Part shown: positions 43,235 through 56,556 of the stretch, piece by piece
How the letters are laid out: each line of letters starts with the position of its first letter
How positions within the stretch are numbered: the stretch's first letter is position 1
DNA from: Deroplatys truncata
Lineage: Eukaryota > Arthropoda > Insecta > Mantodea > Mantidae
Assembly: GCA_030765065.1 (NCBI GenBank)
Contig: CM060976.1
Location: 60,000,539 to 60,064,538 of the forward strand
Reading direction: 5' to 3'
DNA: 64,000 nt
The notes under the pieces: model-generated
What the model was told of the DNA's origin: nothing
Database searches by the model: none
What the model saw: only the letters and a program-made list of their open reading frames with translations
Translations under genes and position numbers: made by a program

Positions 43235-44661
43235 TACAGGATGGGTTTGAAGTCCACCAACAAACTTCAGGGAGTGATTCTTGACTGGAAATGGAGCACG
43301 AAAGTTAATTTCACCTTGTGTTGGGAAAGCACAGTTTCCACTGTAGATGACACTGAAGAACGTCATCAAACAAAGAGCTCTGGCACAAGTACATGGCCTG
43401 GATCTAACCCATATCACAACATATGTTCAAAGTGGCCTCCGTGCACGAGTTCGCACGTCGCATCATGGATTGCCTCACTCGTTCGAATGTTCCCTGCTGT
43501 GTCCAAATATCGTCACAGGCTGCGTGGACACGCTGTTGAAGGGTCTGAACATCAGGAACAGCCTCACTATACTTTTCAGATACACTCACAAGTAAAAATC
43601 CAGGGGGTTTAAGTCCGGTGATCGAGTAGACCATGCAACAGGGCCTCCACATCGAATCCAACGTCTGGGGAAGATGCTGAGGTGCCGGTGAACATTAATG
43701 CGGAAGTGGGCTGGCACTCCATCGTGATGTAGCCACATTGCCTGTCGTATTGCCAAAGGCACATTCTCCAACAATTGAGGTCGAGTGTTTTGCAGGATGT
43801 CCATATACGTTTCTCTGTTCAGGCGTTGTGGAAGAAGAACTGGTCCAAGTAGGCTGTCCCCAATAATCCCTGCCCAAATATTAACGCTGAGCCGCTGCTG
43901 ATGAGATGCTTCAACTATTCCGTGAGGATTTTCTGTAGCCCACAGATGACGATTATGCAGGTTAACGATGTCATCTCTACCAAAAGTGGCTTCATCGGTG
44001 AACTGGATAGAGGACATAAATCCCATAATGGTGATGGCCTGTTGCACAAACCAGCGACAGTATCTTTCCCGTGGAAGAAAATCCGCCGGTGATATTTCCA
44101 GCACAGGTTGCAAGTGACAGGGATAAAAGCCGTTGTCATTGGATAAAGATAACCGTCCTTTGGCTTACACCATGTTGGCGGGCCAATTACCTGGAGCTTG
44201 CACCAGACTTGTTCTCAACATCATGAAGAACATGTTCCTTCACATCTGGTGTACGCACAGTCCGCGGCCGCCCTGAACGTTCGTCTGTTTAAAAGGACCC
44301 ATGCTCACACAAACGCCGAAAAATTGCTCCAAATGTTGTTGATGTGAGTGGTGCTGTGTGTCAGGGTTCGTGGCTCCTACATCCGTGCTGCCATTCGATC
44401 ATTTCCAATTGCTTGGCCGTACACGAACACCAGCTAGGCTTGTTCCTGGAATGAATACCGGAAAATTGTGCTTCTACGTTGCTTAAATCACACTATCTGA
44501 AATACACAAAACGCATACTGCAAGTTATAACAATGTCGTCATTGCCATCTACTGTGGAAATTATGCATTTCCGGACTCAAGATGATATTAACTTTTGTGC
44601 TCCATTTTCCGTCAGGAATGGACCCCTGAAGTTTGTCTGTGGACTTAAAACTCACTCTGTA
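43235..44661 (-). mobile_element. mariner/Tc1-superfamily element with TA target duplication
   Basis: The element runs 43237-44659 and is flanked by TA at 43235-43236 and 44660-44661. The ends are inverted repeats of about 80 bp: CAG(G/A)(A)TGNGTTT(G/T)AAGTCCAC, then ACAAACTTCAGGG and AAATGGAGCAC. The flanking sequence is the repeat copy it entered, and closes up correctly when the element is removed in thought. Confidence 0.8.
43404..44480 (-). pseudogene. mariner-type transposase, frameshifted
   Basis: The best-preserved part (44113 down to 43586) contains FTDEATFGRDDIVN with the first catalytic Asp, ATENPHGIVEASHQ, VNIWAGIIGDSLLGP, WLHHDGVPAH with the second Asp, and RSPDLNPLDF with the third acidic site. 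This is the order of an arthropod mariner-like DDE transposase. The C-terminal part (VQTLQQRVHAACDDI, 43661-43404) lies in another frame. The N-terminal helix-turn-helix region toward 44480 (RTVRTPDVKEHV) is in broken frames. It is not functional as it stands. Confidence 0.7.
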
Positions 44662-45380
44662 AATACATAGGGAATAGGGATAGTCAAATGTTTTAGAACT
44701 AGACGTTACGCCTTAAAATTATATGCTCTTTCCATGACATCACGAGAAACAATTGAAAATCGACAGGACTTTAAAAGAATGTTTAGGTATTGAACAATTT
44801 GAACAATTAATAACGGACATCTCGGATATCGCTGAGGCACAAGGAACGAATTTAAAATAAATTATGCGTTTTAAAGAGATCTACATTTTTTTGTTAACGT
44901 TTTCCTCTATCGCTTAATGTTTACCAGTTATACAAGACTATACAACATTTCTTCCGAATGCAGAGGGATCCATAGGCTATTCCTAGAAAATTCAAGATAC
45001 ACATTTTATTTTTCATGCAAATATCTTTAATATACGTCATTTTATTTTAATTAAAATCGTTTCTAAAACCAAATATTCCGAAAAATCTTTCTTGTAAAGG
45101 TTAGTTTAGGGTGGGAAATCTTCTTGTAAATATTCGTGTCGCATTTTTTTAAGGTACTGAACCTAAACATCAAATTTGGCATTTATCCAACTTTTCATTT
45201 TCGAGTTATGCCGTTCACAGACGCGCGCACATGCACCCACACACGTGCCTTATTATAAAAATGCGTTCTTTTATTGAGGGGCCTCAAAACATGTATATTC
45301 GGCGAAATTTCGGTATCGGATTTTTGGCTGGAATGCAATACTTCTCTACCTATTAGCTATATGGTAGAGAAAGTAAAAAG
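44662..45380 (-). repeat. ACTTTCTC-family repeat, head part, split by a mariner
   Basis: It continues from the 43084-43234 part after the mariner and ends in the inverse head TATGGTAGAGAAAG. Confidence 0.7.
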
Positions 45381-47454
45381 GAACCACAAGTAAAGTGAAT
45401 AATATAGCTGTTAAAATTATCGCTCTCTTTGATTCAGAAGTTTGGTAATTAGTTTACGCATACAATTTTGGCAATGGAAATTGACCTTTGGCAACCTTTT
45501 GTTCAAATTTCACGGAACAAATGGTAACAATATAACTCAGAAAAGAATGTTACAAAAGAATATTATACGGCATTTCAAAAAGACAACCAATAGGGTATGA
45601 ACATTTGATGCACACGAAAGAAAAAAATTATCAAAAATTGCATTCGAAAGGATTCACAAAGGAAAAGAAAGAGGACGACCAAAAAAACACGGAAGAAGCT
45701 AAGTATGCAAAACATTTATAAGAAGGACAATGGATGGATAAAACAGAATGGCATTCAAATAAATTGATATGTGCTTAAATGTTATGTTCAAATCATATGT
45801 CTTTTATTTGATTGACAGAAGATCATAAATTGCAAAACTACCACTACTACTGCTTTTGTTGAAAATTGTATTGTTTCCAAAATACGTTAAACGCCTGATT
45901 AACGAATGTTTTATTTCCAGTACGTAATATTGCTTTCGCCGTTATATCTCTACAAAAGAATAATTAGAAGAAATTATATAACCACTGCGAACCCAATATT
46001 CACAAGTTTGTGCATCACCATCGCTGAGGAAGACATCACGGCGGATATGGGTTTTACCAATTGATTTCTTCGAAACGAAGAAAATACATCTAAATCTTTG
46101 TTTACACAGAGTGAAACAAAAACACTACGCGGACTTTGGAGACCAGTCTGTTGAACTGGAGACATAATACATTAACGTTCCAGGAGAAAAACTTCTACAA
46201 AATTGGCGTTATAACACAGGGATACTTTATTATGTTATTTCTTTACTTTTTTCTGGTTCATTATCTGCAATGCAAGAAATAAAAGAGTAAGTAGTTTCAT
46301 GTATCTTTGTAGTAAGAAGTAAGTATTCCAAAAAGCAAAGAATATGTATATTTCTTTTATAACACAATTTCCAAATTCTTAGAAATTAATTTTAGAACAC
46401 ATCTTTGAGAACACCAGTTTGATATGATGTGATGAACTTCCATTCAACTTAACTTAATATTTACTCCTGAGAGCTACTGATATCTTATGCCATATAAATA
46501 CATCAAGGAAAATCGGTTTCACGTGACTGCGTTGCGAAATTCTGCGCACCAAATGGATGGTTAACTACATCGTTAAGTTAATATTTCTTTACAGATTTAT
46601 GGATACCTGCAAAGATTTTTCACGTTCAAAAGATGTTTCCGATTCCTCCTCCAGCTCGCAGCTGTATTACTTCCTCCGAAGGATTTCTGGGAGTGTTTAA
46701 CCTTTAATCTTAACCGATCTCAATATTTTAACAAATTAGTATGAGAAGTTAGCTAACAAACAAGAGATAAAATAAGGAAAGTAACGATTTTTCTGTGACT
46801 GGAAGTAAAAATTGCAAAGGTTGGCCCAGTTTGAAGAAGCTATAGCAGAATCATCCCACCCAATTACACGTGATGCAACAACAAATGAAGGATTCGTAGG
46901 GAAAGAAATGTGAAGGGCAGAGAAAGGAAGGTTTTGCACCTTACAGCCTTATAAATACAAATATAACACACATTCCCCCTTCCACGGTTGTCCTTAACTA
47001 ACAGCAATTCCGCTTTCCCCTTGCCTCGCCTGTCCAACACTCCTGAGTTCCTAGCTGGGGGCCGAGAGCAAGAAGAGACTTGCTCGCTGTTGTCACAGAA
47101 TATTCAGTTGATATTATCCTGTCCCATAAAATTGTTGGGTTACGGTATGGTTACATTGCGTTACAGTTACTTCAGGAGGTGGAGAAGGTTGCCACTATAA
47201 GTGGGAGGGGCTGTTTGACATTTCATTACCAACCGAAATTATATACATTACTCTAGTCGCGAGATTTATGCACGCAACTATAGCATGAAGCAAACCAACA
47301 TTGTTCCATTTACATCCCCTTTTACCTTAAGAACATACTGCCTATAGACAATAATGTTAACTCGTATACAGTTTGGTTTTTCTTTGTGTTTGTTACATTA
47401 GACTGTATTGAACGTTAGATCACAAACACATTTACACTCTCATTCATACTTCAC
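45381..47454. other. AT-rich host DNA; possible LINE scrap near 45.6 kb
   Basis: KERKRGRPKKHGR can be read near 45660-45705 and resembles the common LINE C-terminal GRP(R/K)K motif, but the context is too short to call. Nothing else supported. Confidence 0.35.
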
Positions 47455-47526
47455 CCCCAGCCGGGAATCAAACCAGACCCCTTGCACAGCAGGCAGGTGC
47501 TCTACCGACTGAGCTACGGAACCAAT
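47455..47526 (-). repeat. tRNA-like SINE head
   Basis: On the minus strand, GTAGCTCAGTCGGTAGAGCA (A box) is followed by GGTTTGATTCCC (B box). The acceptor and T stems do not pair, so this is a tRNA-derived repeat and not a tRNA gene. Confidence 0.5.
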
Positions 47527-48246
47527 CAATAATAACTTGTAGAGATCCTGGATCGGAAAAGTAGTGAACTTCGAATCACTCGTACGTACTTGCAGGTTAT
47601 TTAAGGAGCCACTCAGTTACTGTTAACCAGCCGAATTTTATGTAACATAAAACAGTAATCAAATCATGAAACTTAAATATCGCTTCACAGAAGCTCTAAA
47701 GCAAGAAAGATTGAAAATATTGAAAGCATGAAGTGTTTTGCAAGACATCAAATGGCACTCACAAGAGGCAGGAAATTCATTCAATGCTCTCACGACTGTC
47801 CTGGAGCTAACGACAGTTTTATAGCAGAGTTGTTAGCTACCCAAGTTACAAGGTGCTTTAAAACCAGATGAGATGGAAAACTGGCTCACAGAGGTTTCTT
47901 CTAAGTGTAATGTTAAAGTAGAAAGGAAGATAATTTTTTAAGGCAGTAAACTATGTGATGAAGGCAATGTGCAAAAGTTTTAATCTACGACGTGGAGTAA
48001 AATAATTATTACAGGCAGAAGTTTCATGAACACTGTTGCAGAAAACTACCTTTTTGTTAATAACAAACCTGTTTTTGCATTGTTTTATTAAAATGAGCTT
48101 GCAAATTAATACATCTGCTTAAAGAATTCTATAAACCCTTCATAGCCCTGATTAGTTCGAATTATACCTATGTAGGTACAAAAATTGATAAACCTAATGC
48201 AGCGTCACAAATAGCAAAAGATAGCAAAAAGGAATCTGATTCATAT
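47527..48246. other. host DNA, nothing recognised
   Basis: No supported features. Confidence 0.4.
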
Positions 48247-48618
48247 AAAAACTGTTCTTACGAAAGCTGATTTTTTTTCTACTTAATTCATTTTAATCGA
48301 GACAAATCTTTGCAGAAATAGCACATTATGTTTCATTATAATGTAAAGGGAATATATAGTCAAATATTCAAGAATTGGACGCCAAATACTGGCCTAAAAT
48401 TGCATACTCTTTCCATACAACCGCGAGAGACAACTGAATGTCGACATAACTTTAAAATAATGACAAAGAATTTAACATTTCAAACCACTAAAAGCGGATA
48501 TCTCGGAAATGGCTGATGCCACAAAAAAGTTATTTGAAATAAATTGTGTGTTTTAAAGAGATATGTTTTCTGGTAGTGCGTTTTCGCCTATAGCTTATCG
48601 TTTACCATTTATACCGCG
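48247..48618 (-). repeat. ACTTTCTC-family repeat fragment (diverged subfamily)
   Basis: TCATTTTAATCGAGACAAAT, GCAGAAATAGC and GATATCTCGGAAATGGCTGA match the inverse of the 59.2-59.6 kb region. Confidence 0.55.
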
Positions 48619-48877
48619 TTTTAACGCGAGGCCACAGACTAGCTATATGCATAGCAGGCTGTACTGCAGTAACCTCGGTATTTCTCCGATGCGCAACTGG
48701 AGGCTTTTAAGGTTATCTTTCTCAGCTCTGCTTCAGTCGCTGCTTTGTTTTTCGTGCTCTAAGCATTATGCTTGTGCATCTCAAAGGTGAAAGATTATTC
48801 AAGACATCTGTGTTATGTGATTTGCTTAAGAGTGTTAATGTCTTGTTATTATGTCCACTGCGATGCCTGCCGACAAA

Positions 48878-49290
48878 TCCACGGTTGAACAACGGTTTTT
48901 TTATTTACGATGGATACCTAAAAACCGAATCATATAGACAGGTGTGTAGACAATTTCAGGAGAAGTTTCCCGATATTCCAGTTCCAAGTGGACAAACTCT
49001 TGAGACATCTGGTTAATAAGTTTTGGACAACGGGATCGCTAAACGCTGAATCTAAGAAGCGAAAACAAACTGTTCTAACAGAGGAACAAAACTACTAAAT
49101 TGCAGCATCTATTTGTGGGAAACCCTAAAATAAGAGTTATAGGAATAAATCCCGCACCACTGATGACTTAAGGACAATATAAAAACAGAAATTATGAACA
49201 TTTCTCAAGAAGGATGCATGCATGTAATGGAAATTTCATTCGAAGATGTCAGGAATGTCTTCAAGCATATGGACACCACTTATAACAAGG
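48878..49290 (+). pseudogene. N-terminal helix-turn-helix of a mariner-like transposase (DUF4817 type)
   Basis: The frames read FFIYDGYLKTESYRQVCRQF, then EKFPDIPVPSGQTL. After a frame change come KFWTTGSLNAESKKRKQTVL and TEEQNYEIAASICG. This is the order of the DUF4817-like DNA-binding head of arthropod mariner-type transposases. No DDE domain follows; an ACTTTCTC repeat fragment begins at about 49.42 kb. It is a truncated, frameshifted relic. Confidence 0.45.
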
Positions 49291-49419
49291 TTAGTACTCG
49301 TGAGTAAGTAACGCGGGAGTTACGCAAAGAAAAAACCGTGTAATAGTGTGCTGAGCACGCATACACGCGATCCGTGGCCTCAGCATAAAACAGTAGCACT
49401 GTAGAAGATTATTAAAATT

Positions 49420-49812
49420 CCTCCCGAATAAAGAAACTGCACAGACCATTCCCAGAAAATTTAAGATATACATTTTACTTTTCATGTAAATAGCATTCAT
49501 ATATGGTATTTTAATAAAAGTCGTTTAGGCATTTTTGAGGAATATTCCATACAAAGGGTAGTTGGAATTGGGATATTTTCTTGAAAATCTTCGTGTTGGA
49601 TCTTTGGAAGATACTGGGCTTAAAATACCAAGTTTGGTATTTATCGGACTTTTCGTTTTTGAGTTATGCTGTTCACAAGCACATTTGGATCTTTTTTAAT
49701 TCTTCTTTTATTCTGGGGGTCTCAAAGCATGTATTTCCGGTAAAATCTCGGTATCGGATTCTTGGGTGGAATGCAAAAACGTGTCTACTTACTATGTAAG
49801 TGGTAGAGAAAA
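49420..49812 (-). repeat. ACTTTCTC-family repeat, head fragment, inverted
   Basis: CCCAGAAAATTTAAGATATA through the inverse head TATGTAAGTGGTAGAGAAA. Confidence 0.6.
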
Positions 49813-49924
49813 TAATAATGTATTCATGTCAACATTTACTACTGAGATATCTATATGACTGTGATCAACTTCCTTTCGTCCATCACACGTTGGTGTTCCT
49901 CGCATAGCAGAGAGAGGGCAGCAT

Positions 49925-50430
49925 ATAGTCCATTTTAATGACAAAGGTACGAACGAACGGAGGGTGCTCCCGAAACCGCGGTAGATCCACACGCAGGCCG
50001 GTCGGAACTGTAGAAATCAGTGACCTCTTGGGAGGGAGGAATGAGGGAAGAGACCCCAAGAGTGACCAGATCCGCATGACGACGAGCGGGGCCCCTAATG
50101 TTTTCAGATTGAACGCATCCGCCTCTGCCCGATCAAGCCTACAAGCAACCAACCTCAGGTCCGGAGCAGAGCCCACTCAGAGACCTGAGCCGCAACCCGC
50201 CGAACGCCGTTGCCTGGTCCTACAATCCTGAAAAAGATGGCAAGGGCAATTATGGGTGCAGGAAAATAGAGAAAGGAGAGTCGTGGTAGGTAAACCACCC
50301 AGCATTCGCCTATCGATCCAAGGAAACCATGAAAAACCCGTAGGCCAGAGTGGGCGATCGCCGAGGATCAAACTCGCGACCTCCCGTATGCAGGCCACAA
50401 ACGTAGCCGCCTGAGCCATCTCACTCTATT
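49925..50430 (-). repeat. tRNA-derived SINE, inverted
   Basis: On the minus strand GAGATGGCTCAGGCGG (A box) and GCGAGTTTGATCC (B box) are followed by CTCTGGCC and GATAGGCGAATGCTGG, as in the 35.06 kb copy. The GC-rich body extends to about 49925. Confidence 0.6.
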
Positions 50431-51128
50431 ATTTTTATAGTGGTTGTATCTTATTTCGGTGGACTGCTGTACATTGAATGATAATGTGACTGCGGGATAT
50501 GGTAGATTGCTAGGGGAACCGATATACACATGGAAACCTGCTCAAGCATCGCTTAATGTGCCACTGAAATTGACCTCTGGTCGCGTTGATGTGTTGTTGG
50601 TGTCTACCATTCGGCTGCCTTTGTTTACAACCTACATTTAAGGCGGGCTTTCCTAGCGGCGCACTTATTATGTCGCGTGAAACTTAAAACGCCAACCTTG
50701 AACGCTTCACGTAATGCGCTGCGTATTCTGTTTTCCTACAAACGGATAAAACGTGGCTTGTCGCAGTAACTCTCCAGTTGGGAACGGGTTAAAAAGTGAG
50801 TCGTATGTCAAAACAGAAAAAACTGTGCTTATTGTAGCTGTTGGAAGGCTGTGAAGATATAGAAGACGAAATTGATTATGTAGCTGATTATTGTTGTATT
50901 AGGAAGTATTTTAGTGAAGTGTTTTCTATTAGGAAGAAAAGTTGCATGTTTACATTAATTACGAATTTAATGAAAAACTGGTTAATTAACTTTATTTATT
51001 ATTTTGTTGTCCCTTCGTATTGTAAATTATTGTCCTACTTAAAAATTGCATCAATTGTCATAAGACAACATTGTTAGGAAAAAACATACAGCTGATTCAT
51101 AAAATAAACGTACCTGTTTTGTTCACCA
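50431..51128. other. AT-rich host DNA, nothing recognised
   Basis: No supported features. Confidence 0.4.
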
Positions 51129-52037
51129 TTTTTACTTTCTCCACTACGTATAGTAAGTAGGGGAAGTATTGTATTCCACCCAAAAATTCGATACCGAGAT
51201 TTCACCGGAAATACATGTTTTGAGACCCCCTGAATCCAAAATAAGCATTTTTGGAAACATGTCCGTGTGTGTGTCTGTATGTCTGTCTGTCTGTGAACAG
51301 CATAACTCAGAAACGAACAGTCGGATAAACACCAAACTTGGTATTTAGGTTCAGTATCTTCCAAGGATGCGACACGAAGATTTTCAAGAAAATCCCCCAC
51401 CCCAGATTACCCTTTACATGGAACATTTTTCGAAAATTTTAATTTTCTCAAAAATGGCTCTAACGATTTTGATTAAAATATCATATGTTTAAGATATTTT
51501 TATGCCAAATAAAATGTATATCTTGAATTTCCTGGGAATGTCTCCAAAAATATTCTTCATTGTGAACGACTTTTGCATAACTGGTAAACCATAAGAGATA
51601 GACAAAATTGTACTACAAAAAATGTAGATCGCGTTAAAATACACAATTTATGTCATACACATTTTTTTTGTCGAGTCAACCATTTTCGAGCTATTGCTTG
51701 TTATTCACTTAATTTTTTCAATAATTTTCTCAATGGGAATTCGTTATTCATTTTTTTTGTCTTGGATATGCAAAGAGTATTAATCTGTGGAAAAGGGAAT
51801 GGTGCTGCACCTAGCAACCAGCTATTAAGAGCTATGTATGTGCTTAAAGGCTACTGTATTTTTATATTGCCTTTGTAAATATATATTCCCCTTACATTTA
51901 CAAGAAAATTAGTAATAAGATAGAGTCTGCAAATGTTTATCTGGAATAACATGAAGTAGATGAAGAATAAGCGTTTGTATAAATAGTTTGTACAAGAGTA
52001 GAGAAAGTCATGTGAGTGTAACACATCACATTTTTTC
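51129..52037 (+). repeat. ACTTTCTC-family repeat, near full length
   Basis: The head is ACTTTCTCCACTACGTATAG and the tail AGAGTAGAGAAAGTCATGTG. It is very close to the 28.87 kb copy throughout, including AAGGGAATGGTGCTG. Confidence 0.8.
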
Positions 52038-53714
52038 AATCTCCTTCCATATTAAATCCTTCTTTAAAGTGTTTTTAAAGTTACATCCGCTATATTCCAC
52101 AAAATGGAATGTCCAGCAACAAATTCAATTAGCTGTTCGTCTTCTGCAGTTGAAAATCGAACAGTAGGAGGTTCATTTTGTAACATGCACGATATGTATC
52201 AAATACAACTCCGCACACAAATCTCTATCACGCAGCGCACAACGCTACTAGACTCCTCTCGATGCGGTAGGTCTGTCGCGCCAAGCGCATTATGCTGGCG
52301 CAAAACGAACTGCGTGGTTTAGGAAAACGTTTCAATTATTTTTCATTGTTTGAGTCTGCTGCGTATTGGCTCGACGTGTTACGTTGCACGCGGCGTAGAA
52401 TGTGCGTTGCTAGGAAAACCTGCGTTTAGAACACTCTCGAAGTCTGGGGAAACATCTCCCATAAAACTTTCATAACCCATTTGTATTGTCTCTTTTCGTA
52501 TTAAATTTAAATATAAGTAGGAAATATAAGTAGGAACCTAGTCATTATAGGATTGGTGTCTTGAAGTAACTTGAACGCAGTAATGATGTTGTGCAAGTTC
52601 CTTGTACTAATAAAGAATGAGTTACCACATAATTCGTTATATCAACATAACCCTATTTCTTCGGTACAGAACATAACGCGGCAAATAATTGTTAGTGCGT
52701 CGCAGCGTATATAATTACTTGTATTAGGTATATATCTTGTATATCCTGCAGCGTAGCTCCCGCCAGTCTCGTTGAATGACAAGTCACATTGAATATAATA
52801 ATGATATTGTGTGTGTCTGTGTGTACGAGTATGTATCTGTACATACGAAAGACTGTAAACGAAATTTTCCGGTAATTGCTTATTTTATGAATAATTGATA
52901 CTTATGTGTATAATTGGCTACTATGGAGACAAAAAATCCCATTTTCAACTTTTAAGTGTATGTGCGTATGTTTGCATGTTACCTTTTTACCACTTAAGAA
53001 TGTTAACATAGATTTTCCTGAAATGGTGTATATAAAGTAAAGATGTCACTTAAGATAAGATACACAGAATTTTAACTGCTATTTTCTTTCTTATTTTTCT
53101 TCGGGTTTGTTTTATAAAATCGAAATATATGTATGCAAACCTGACAAATGTGGTAATTTACAAAATATTTATAGAATGAATATCATTACCATTACTCTTG
53201 TACATAAATCAGTTACCTACTACGTTTTTTATTCTAAACATATTGCCATTAATTCGCACACTTAAAAACAATTCAGGTCCATCTACAAGCACCGGGAAAT
53301 GCAGGATTTACCTGAAAATCCCTTACGATATCTTCACAAATTAAAACGATACAACTACCATTAAAAGTCCATAAACATTTGTGGCATCTCATAGATTTAC
53401 AAACCATCCTACCACATAACGTAACAGGAAAACCCCTTCTTATGTGCGCAGTCTTGCAAAATACAAATTGCACATTGATGTTTACAGTAGAAACATCGAT
53501 TAACTTGGTATTATTTAAATAAAGACAGAGAAACTTGAGATGTTAAAGAATGATACGCTTTTTAGGATTTTTCCAATACCAGTACGCAAGTAACAAACTA
53601 TGCAAACGCACCAGAAATGTCGCGATTATGTGTACATTTACTGATATATACCGCGTGAGTCCTCTCATCCTGCGGATTGGTAACTAGGCAACCCTTCATT
53701 TTACAGATGATGCG
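52038..53714. other. AT-rich host DNA, nothing recognised
   Basis: No supported gene. Short frames look random. Confidence 0.4.
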
Positions 53715-53830
53715 AAATACAAGTGCTGATGGCGCATTGGTTAGGCTACGGTGGTGCTCGTTATTAACGTGCTCTAGTCATGGTGAAGATCGGAAGTTCC
53801 AATCACACCTGCGAATAAGTGAGTTTTTTT
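53715..53830 (+). repeat. possible SINE head
   Basis: GATGGCGCATTGGTTAGGC is A-box-like and GGAAGTTCCAATCAC is a poor B box. Weak. Confidence 0.25.
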
Positions 53831-53929
53831 ATTCATTTCTGTTCATTTTTCAAGAACGTTCTAGCAAATCATGATTTCTTTCCGAATGAACTAGAAAGTG
53901 GATTTGCCTATAAATACGAAGTTCCAGCC

Positions 53930-54540
53930 GTTCGTGCTCAATGTGGAACAATGTTTTCGAATGGAGTGTATCTGGACATCTGTTAGTATACGGGGAAGCG
54001 CAGCAGAATGCAACGGAGGATGTCGTCTATACCAGAAGAGGTTTCCGCAGAGAACATTTCCTACAGATCACGCGTTTTTGCAGTTGCGAACCGCCTTCTG
54101 GAATCAGGAACAGTTCACAAGACACCTCATCCACGAAGAGATCACCCCGTCTGTGACCAAGCAACGACGGATCGTGTGACTATATCATTCAGCATCCGCA
54201 TTGTAGTACGAGGGACATTCATAGGCATTTCAATATTAGCCAATCTTCCGCGTGAAGAATATTACATCATACAAAGTGTTACCTTTATCATCTTCAACTA
54301 CATCCGGACCATGGACAGAGAGTGACGTTCGCTATGTGGATCATAGGACAAACTGAGCAATTTCCACATTATTTGGCAACTGTGTTATTTACACACGAAG
54401 CAGGGTTCCACAACACAGGCCATGTAAATCGCCACATCATGCATTACTGGAGCACTGAAAACCCACATTGGATTCGAGAGGCGGCCTTACAAGTCCGATG
54501 GGGTTTCAACGTTTGGGCTGGTATATTCGTTGATCATTGA
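53930..54540 (+). pseudogene. mariner-type transposase, N-terminal part
   Basis: Three overlapping frames carry the head and first part of a transposase: VYGEAQQNATE, SRVFAVANRLLESGTVHKT and PHPRRDHPV in the helix-turn-helix region. WIIGQTEQFPHYLATVLFTH then leads to HNTGHVNRHIMHYWSTENPH, where the first catalytic Asp would lie; here the triplet reads His (FTHEAGF). Multiple frameshifts. The frame breaks off at 54540, where a foreign ~950-bp segment starts. Confidence 0.6.
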
Positions 54541-55489
54541 AGTAGGCTTAGTTTAGGTGTTGTATTGTAGTTATGTTAGGGAGCCGAACTTGAAGTAGTT
54601 GCAACCGCACGTATGGTAAAAAGTTTCTGGTAGCCTTCGCCCTAAATGTACTTTCCAGTGGCCTTTGCCCCAAATGTTTAAAAAATATTAACTTTGTAAT
54701 TTGACTGTTTCTTTAAATATTATATATTTATGTTTGCCTCGGCTGCGTCAGTATTTATATTTTTACAGACATGAATGTCTTAGCAGGGAGTAATACGACT
54801 GAAGAATGTAGGCTTACACAGATTATAATTTTATTTCACTCCATTTATTAATGCTTGACACGATTTAAATAACACTTCACTGATATAGAGAGCTGTGAAA
54901 TTTTTTATTAATTACTTGCTCTTTTTAACACGTAAACTATTTTCGTCTCACACTGAATACATATTAAATTTCTCGAGGACGCATCTCGCGTTCGGTTAGG
55001 AACACTGTCTACAACAAACTGAGTTTTGAATTTGTAAGTTTTGCTATAAATTAGTTTCTGATTGGCTAATCCTACTCTAATAGATACTTTCATTGAACTA
55101 AAGCTTTTTCTGGTTGTTGATTGGCTATTTTATAAACTGTCACAAAAATTACATAATTGTTGCTCCAAGAATGACTAGTAGCATTATTAAAACTTATAAT
55201 TCATTATTGCCTCAAGGTTACCTCATTGTTACCTCATTGTTAGCAACTTTTAACCTATTATTCTCACAGCTCCTACATTATTAAATTACGTAATACATTC
55301 ACGTAACATTATTACACATGTATACAATAATATAAACCTATACAATGACTGTAATATTCACATTTTATATATTGTTACATACACATATTCCTTTAAGATG
55401 GGTTTTTATTGAATTTTATATTATATAATTAGACTGAAATCATTTAAGTGTTAAAAATACTGCCTCATCATCTAACAGGCCTGTATTTT
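54541..55489. other. AT-rich segment inserted within the transposase relic
   Basis: It separates two colinear transposase parts. It contains no open frame of note and no clear terminal repeats that I could see. Confidence 0.4.
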
Positions 55490-55940
55490 TATGTTGTCGC
55501 TGAGAATCGCCATATCCACTTTCTACAGCACCAGCTGCCTACTCTACTGGATGAACAGCTGTTGCAGAACCGACTAACTATGTGGTACAACATGATGGGA
55601 CGCCAGCTCATTCGATCCGTCGTTTAACAGCTTATCCCCATGCACCTTCCCTGAGAGATGGATCGGACGGCATGGAGCAATAGGGCGGCCAGCACGCTCA
55701 CAAGATCTAACTCCATTAGATTTCTTCTTATGGGGTTATCTTAAATATATCGTTTACCAGGAGCTGCCAATGACCCCCTCAACAGCTCAGAGAACCCATT
55801 ATCTTAGCTTGCCGTGACATCATACCGGCTATGTTGCGCCGGGTTAGGCTGACGATGATGGTTAGACTGAGATCTTGCATCCGCCGACATTGTGGCCAGT
55901 TCGAACACCTATTACAACACATGGAGGAAATGGGTAATTG
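55490..55940 (+). pseudogene. mariner-type transposase, C-terminal part
   Basis: In shifting frames: HFLQHQLPTLLDEQLLQNRL, TMWYNMMG, then ARSQDLTPLDFFLWGYLKYI and a closing CGQFEHLLQHM. About 15 residues between the two parts are missing. Confidence 0.55.
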
Positions 55941-56556
55941 TAAATGTTTATCTTTTTATGGTCCGGCATGATGTCTTAGTCACTGTTAAATGCATTACTT
56001 TGGAACCAGAGGTTCATAATGATCATAATATGGGCTTACAAACGTTATCTAGTTGTATATAGTACTGCATTTTGTTAACTCTCAGAACAATTTATTGGCT
56101 TTCTTTTGTATAAAACAATAGCTTTAAATAATAAAATATTATTTAATCATGCCTTATATTTTTAAATTATAATTACAATGTTATATGCTTTTGTGATGCT
56201 CATTAAAGCATATTCTAAGCAGTAACATTTTGTTTTGTAATGAAATTCGCATAATTAAACTAATTGAGTGAAACTACATGTCCATGCCAAACTATCAGTT
56301 CTAGTTAAATTTACTAAACATAAAAATTACCTTCAAGTCCAATATTTCAACCTGGGACCTTCACCACTGAAAGCCAACGCGCACACTGTTGCGCTATGCG
56401 TGCAAGTCACTGCATACACAGCGGTGCAAAGCATCATTTCGACAGAAATTGATGCGACGCGATGAAGTGGACAGTGTTTACGGCTAGCCTGTACAACGTC
56501 AGGTCTGCATAACTTCTCAATCCCCAGGCTGAGAAGACTCATCCGGTATATACATA
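55941..56556. other. AT-rich host DNA, weak SINE-like patch
   Basis: On the minus strand at about 56345-56400, GCGCAACAGTG and GGTCCCAGGTTGAAA loosely resemble pol III boxes. Not strong enough to call separately. Confidence 0.3.

Noticed and set aside
43064..43612. 182-codon plus-strand frame
   Set aside because: It crosses a repeat/mariner border and is antisense to the transposase; no protein features.
47455..47526. True tRNA gene on the minus strand
   Set aside because: A and B boxes are present, but the acceptor and T stems do not pair; it fits a tRNA-derived SINE.
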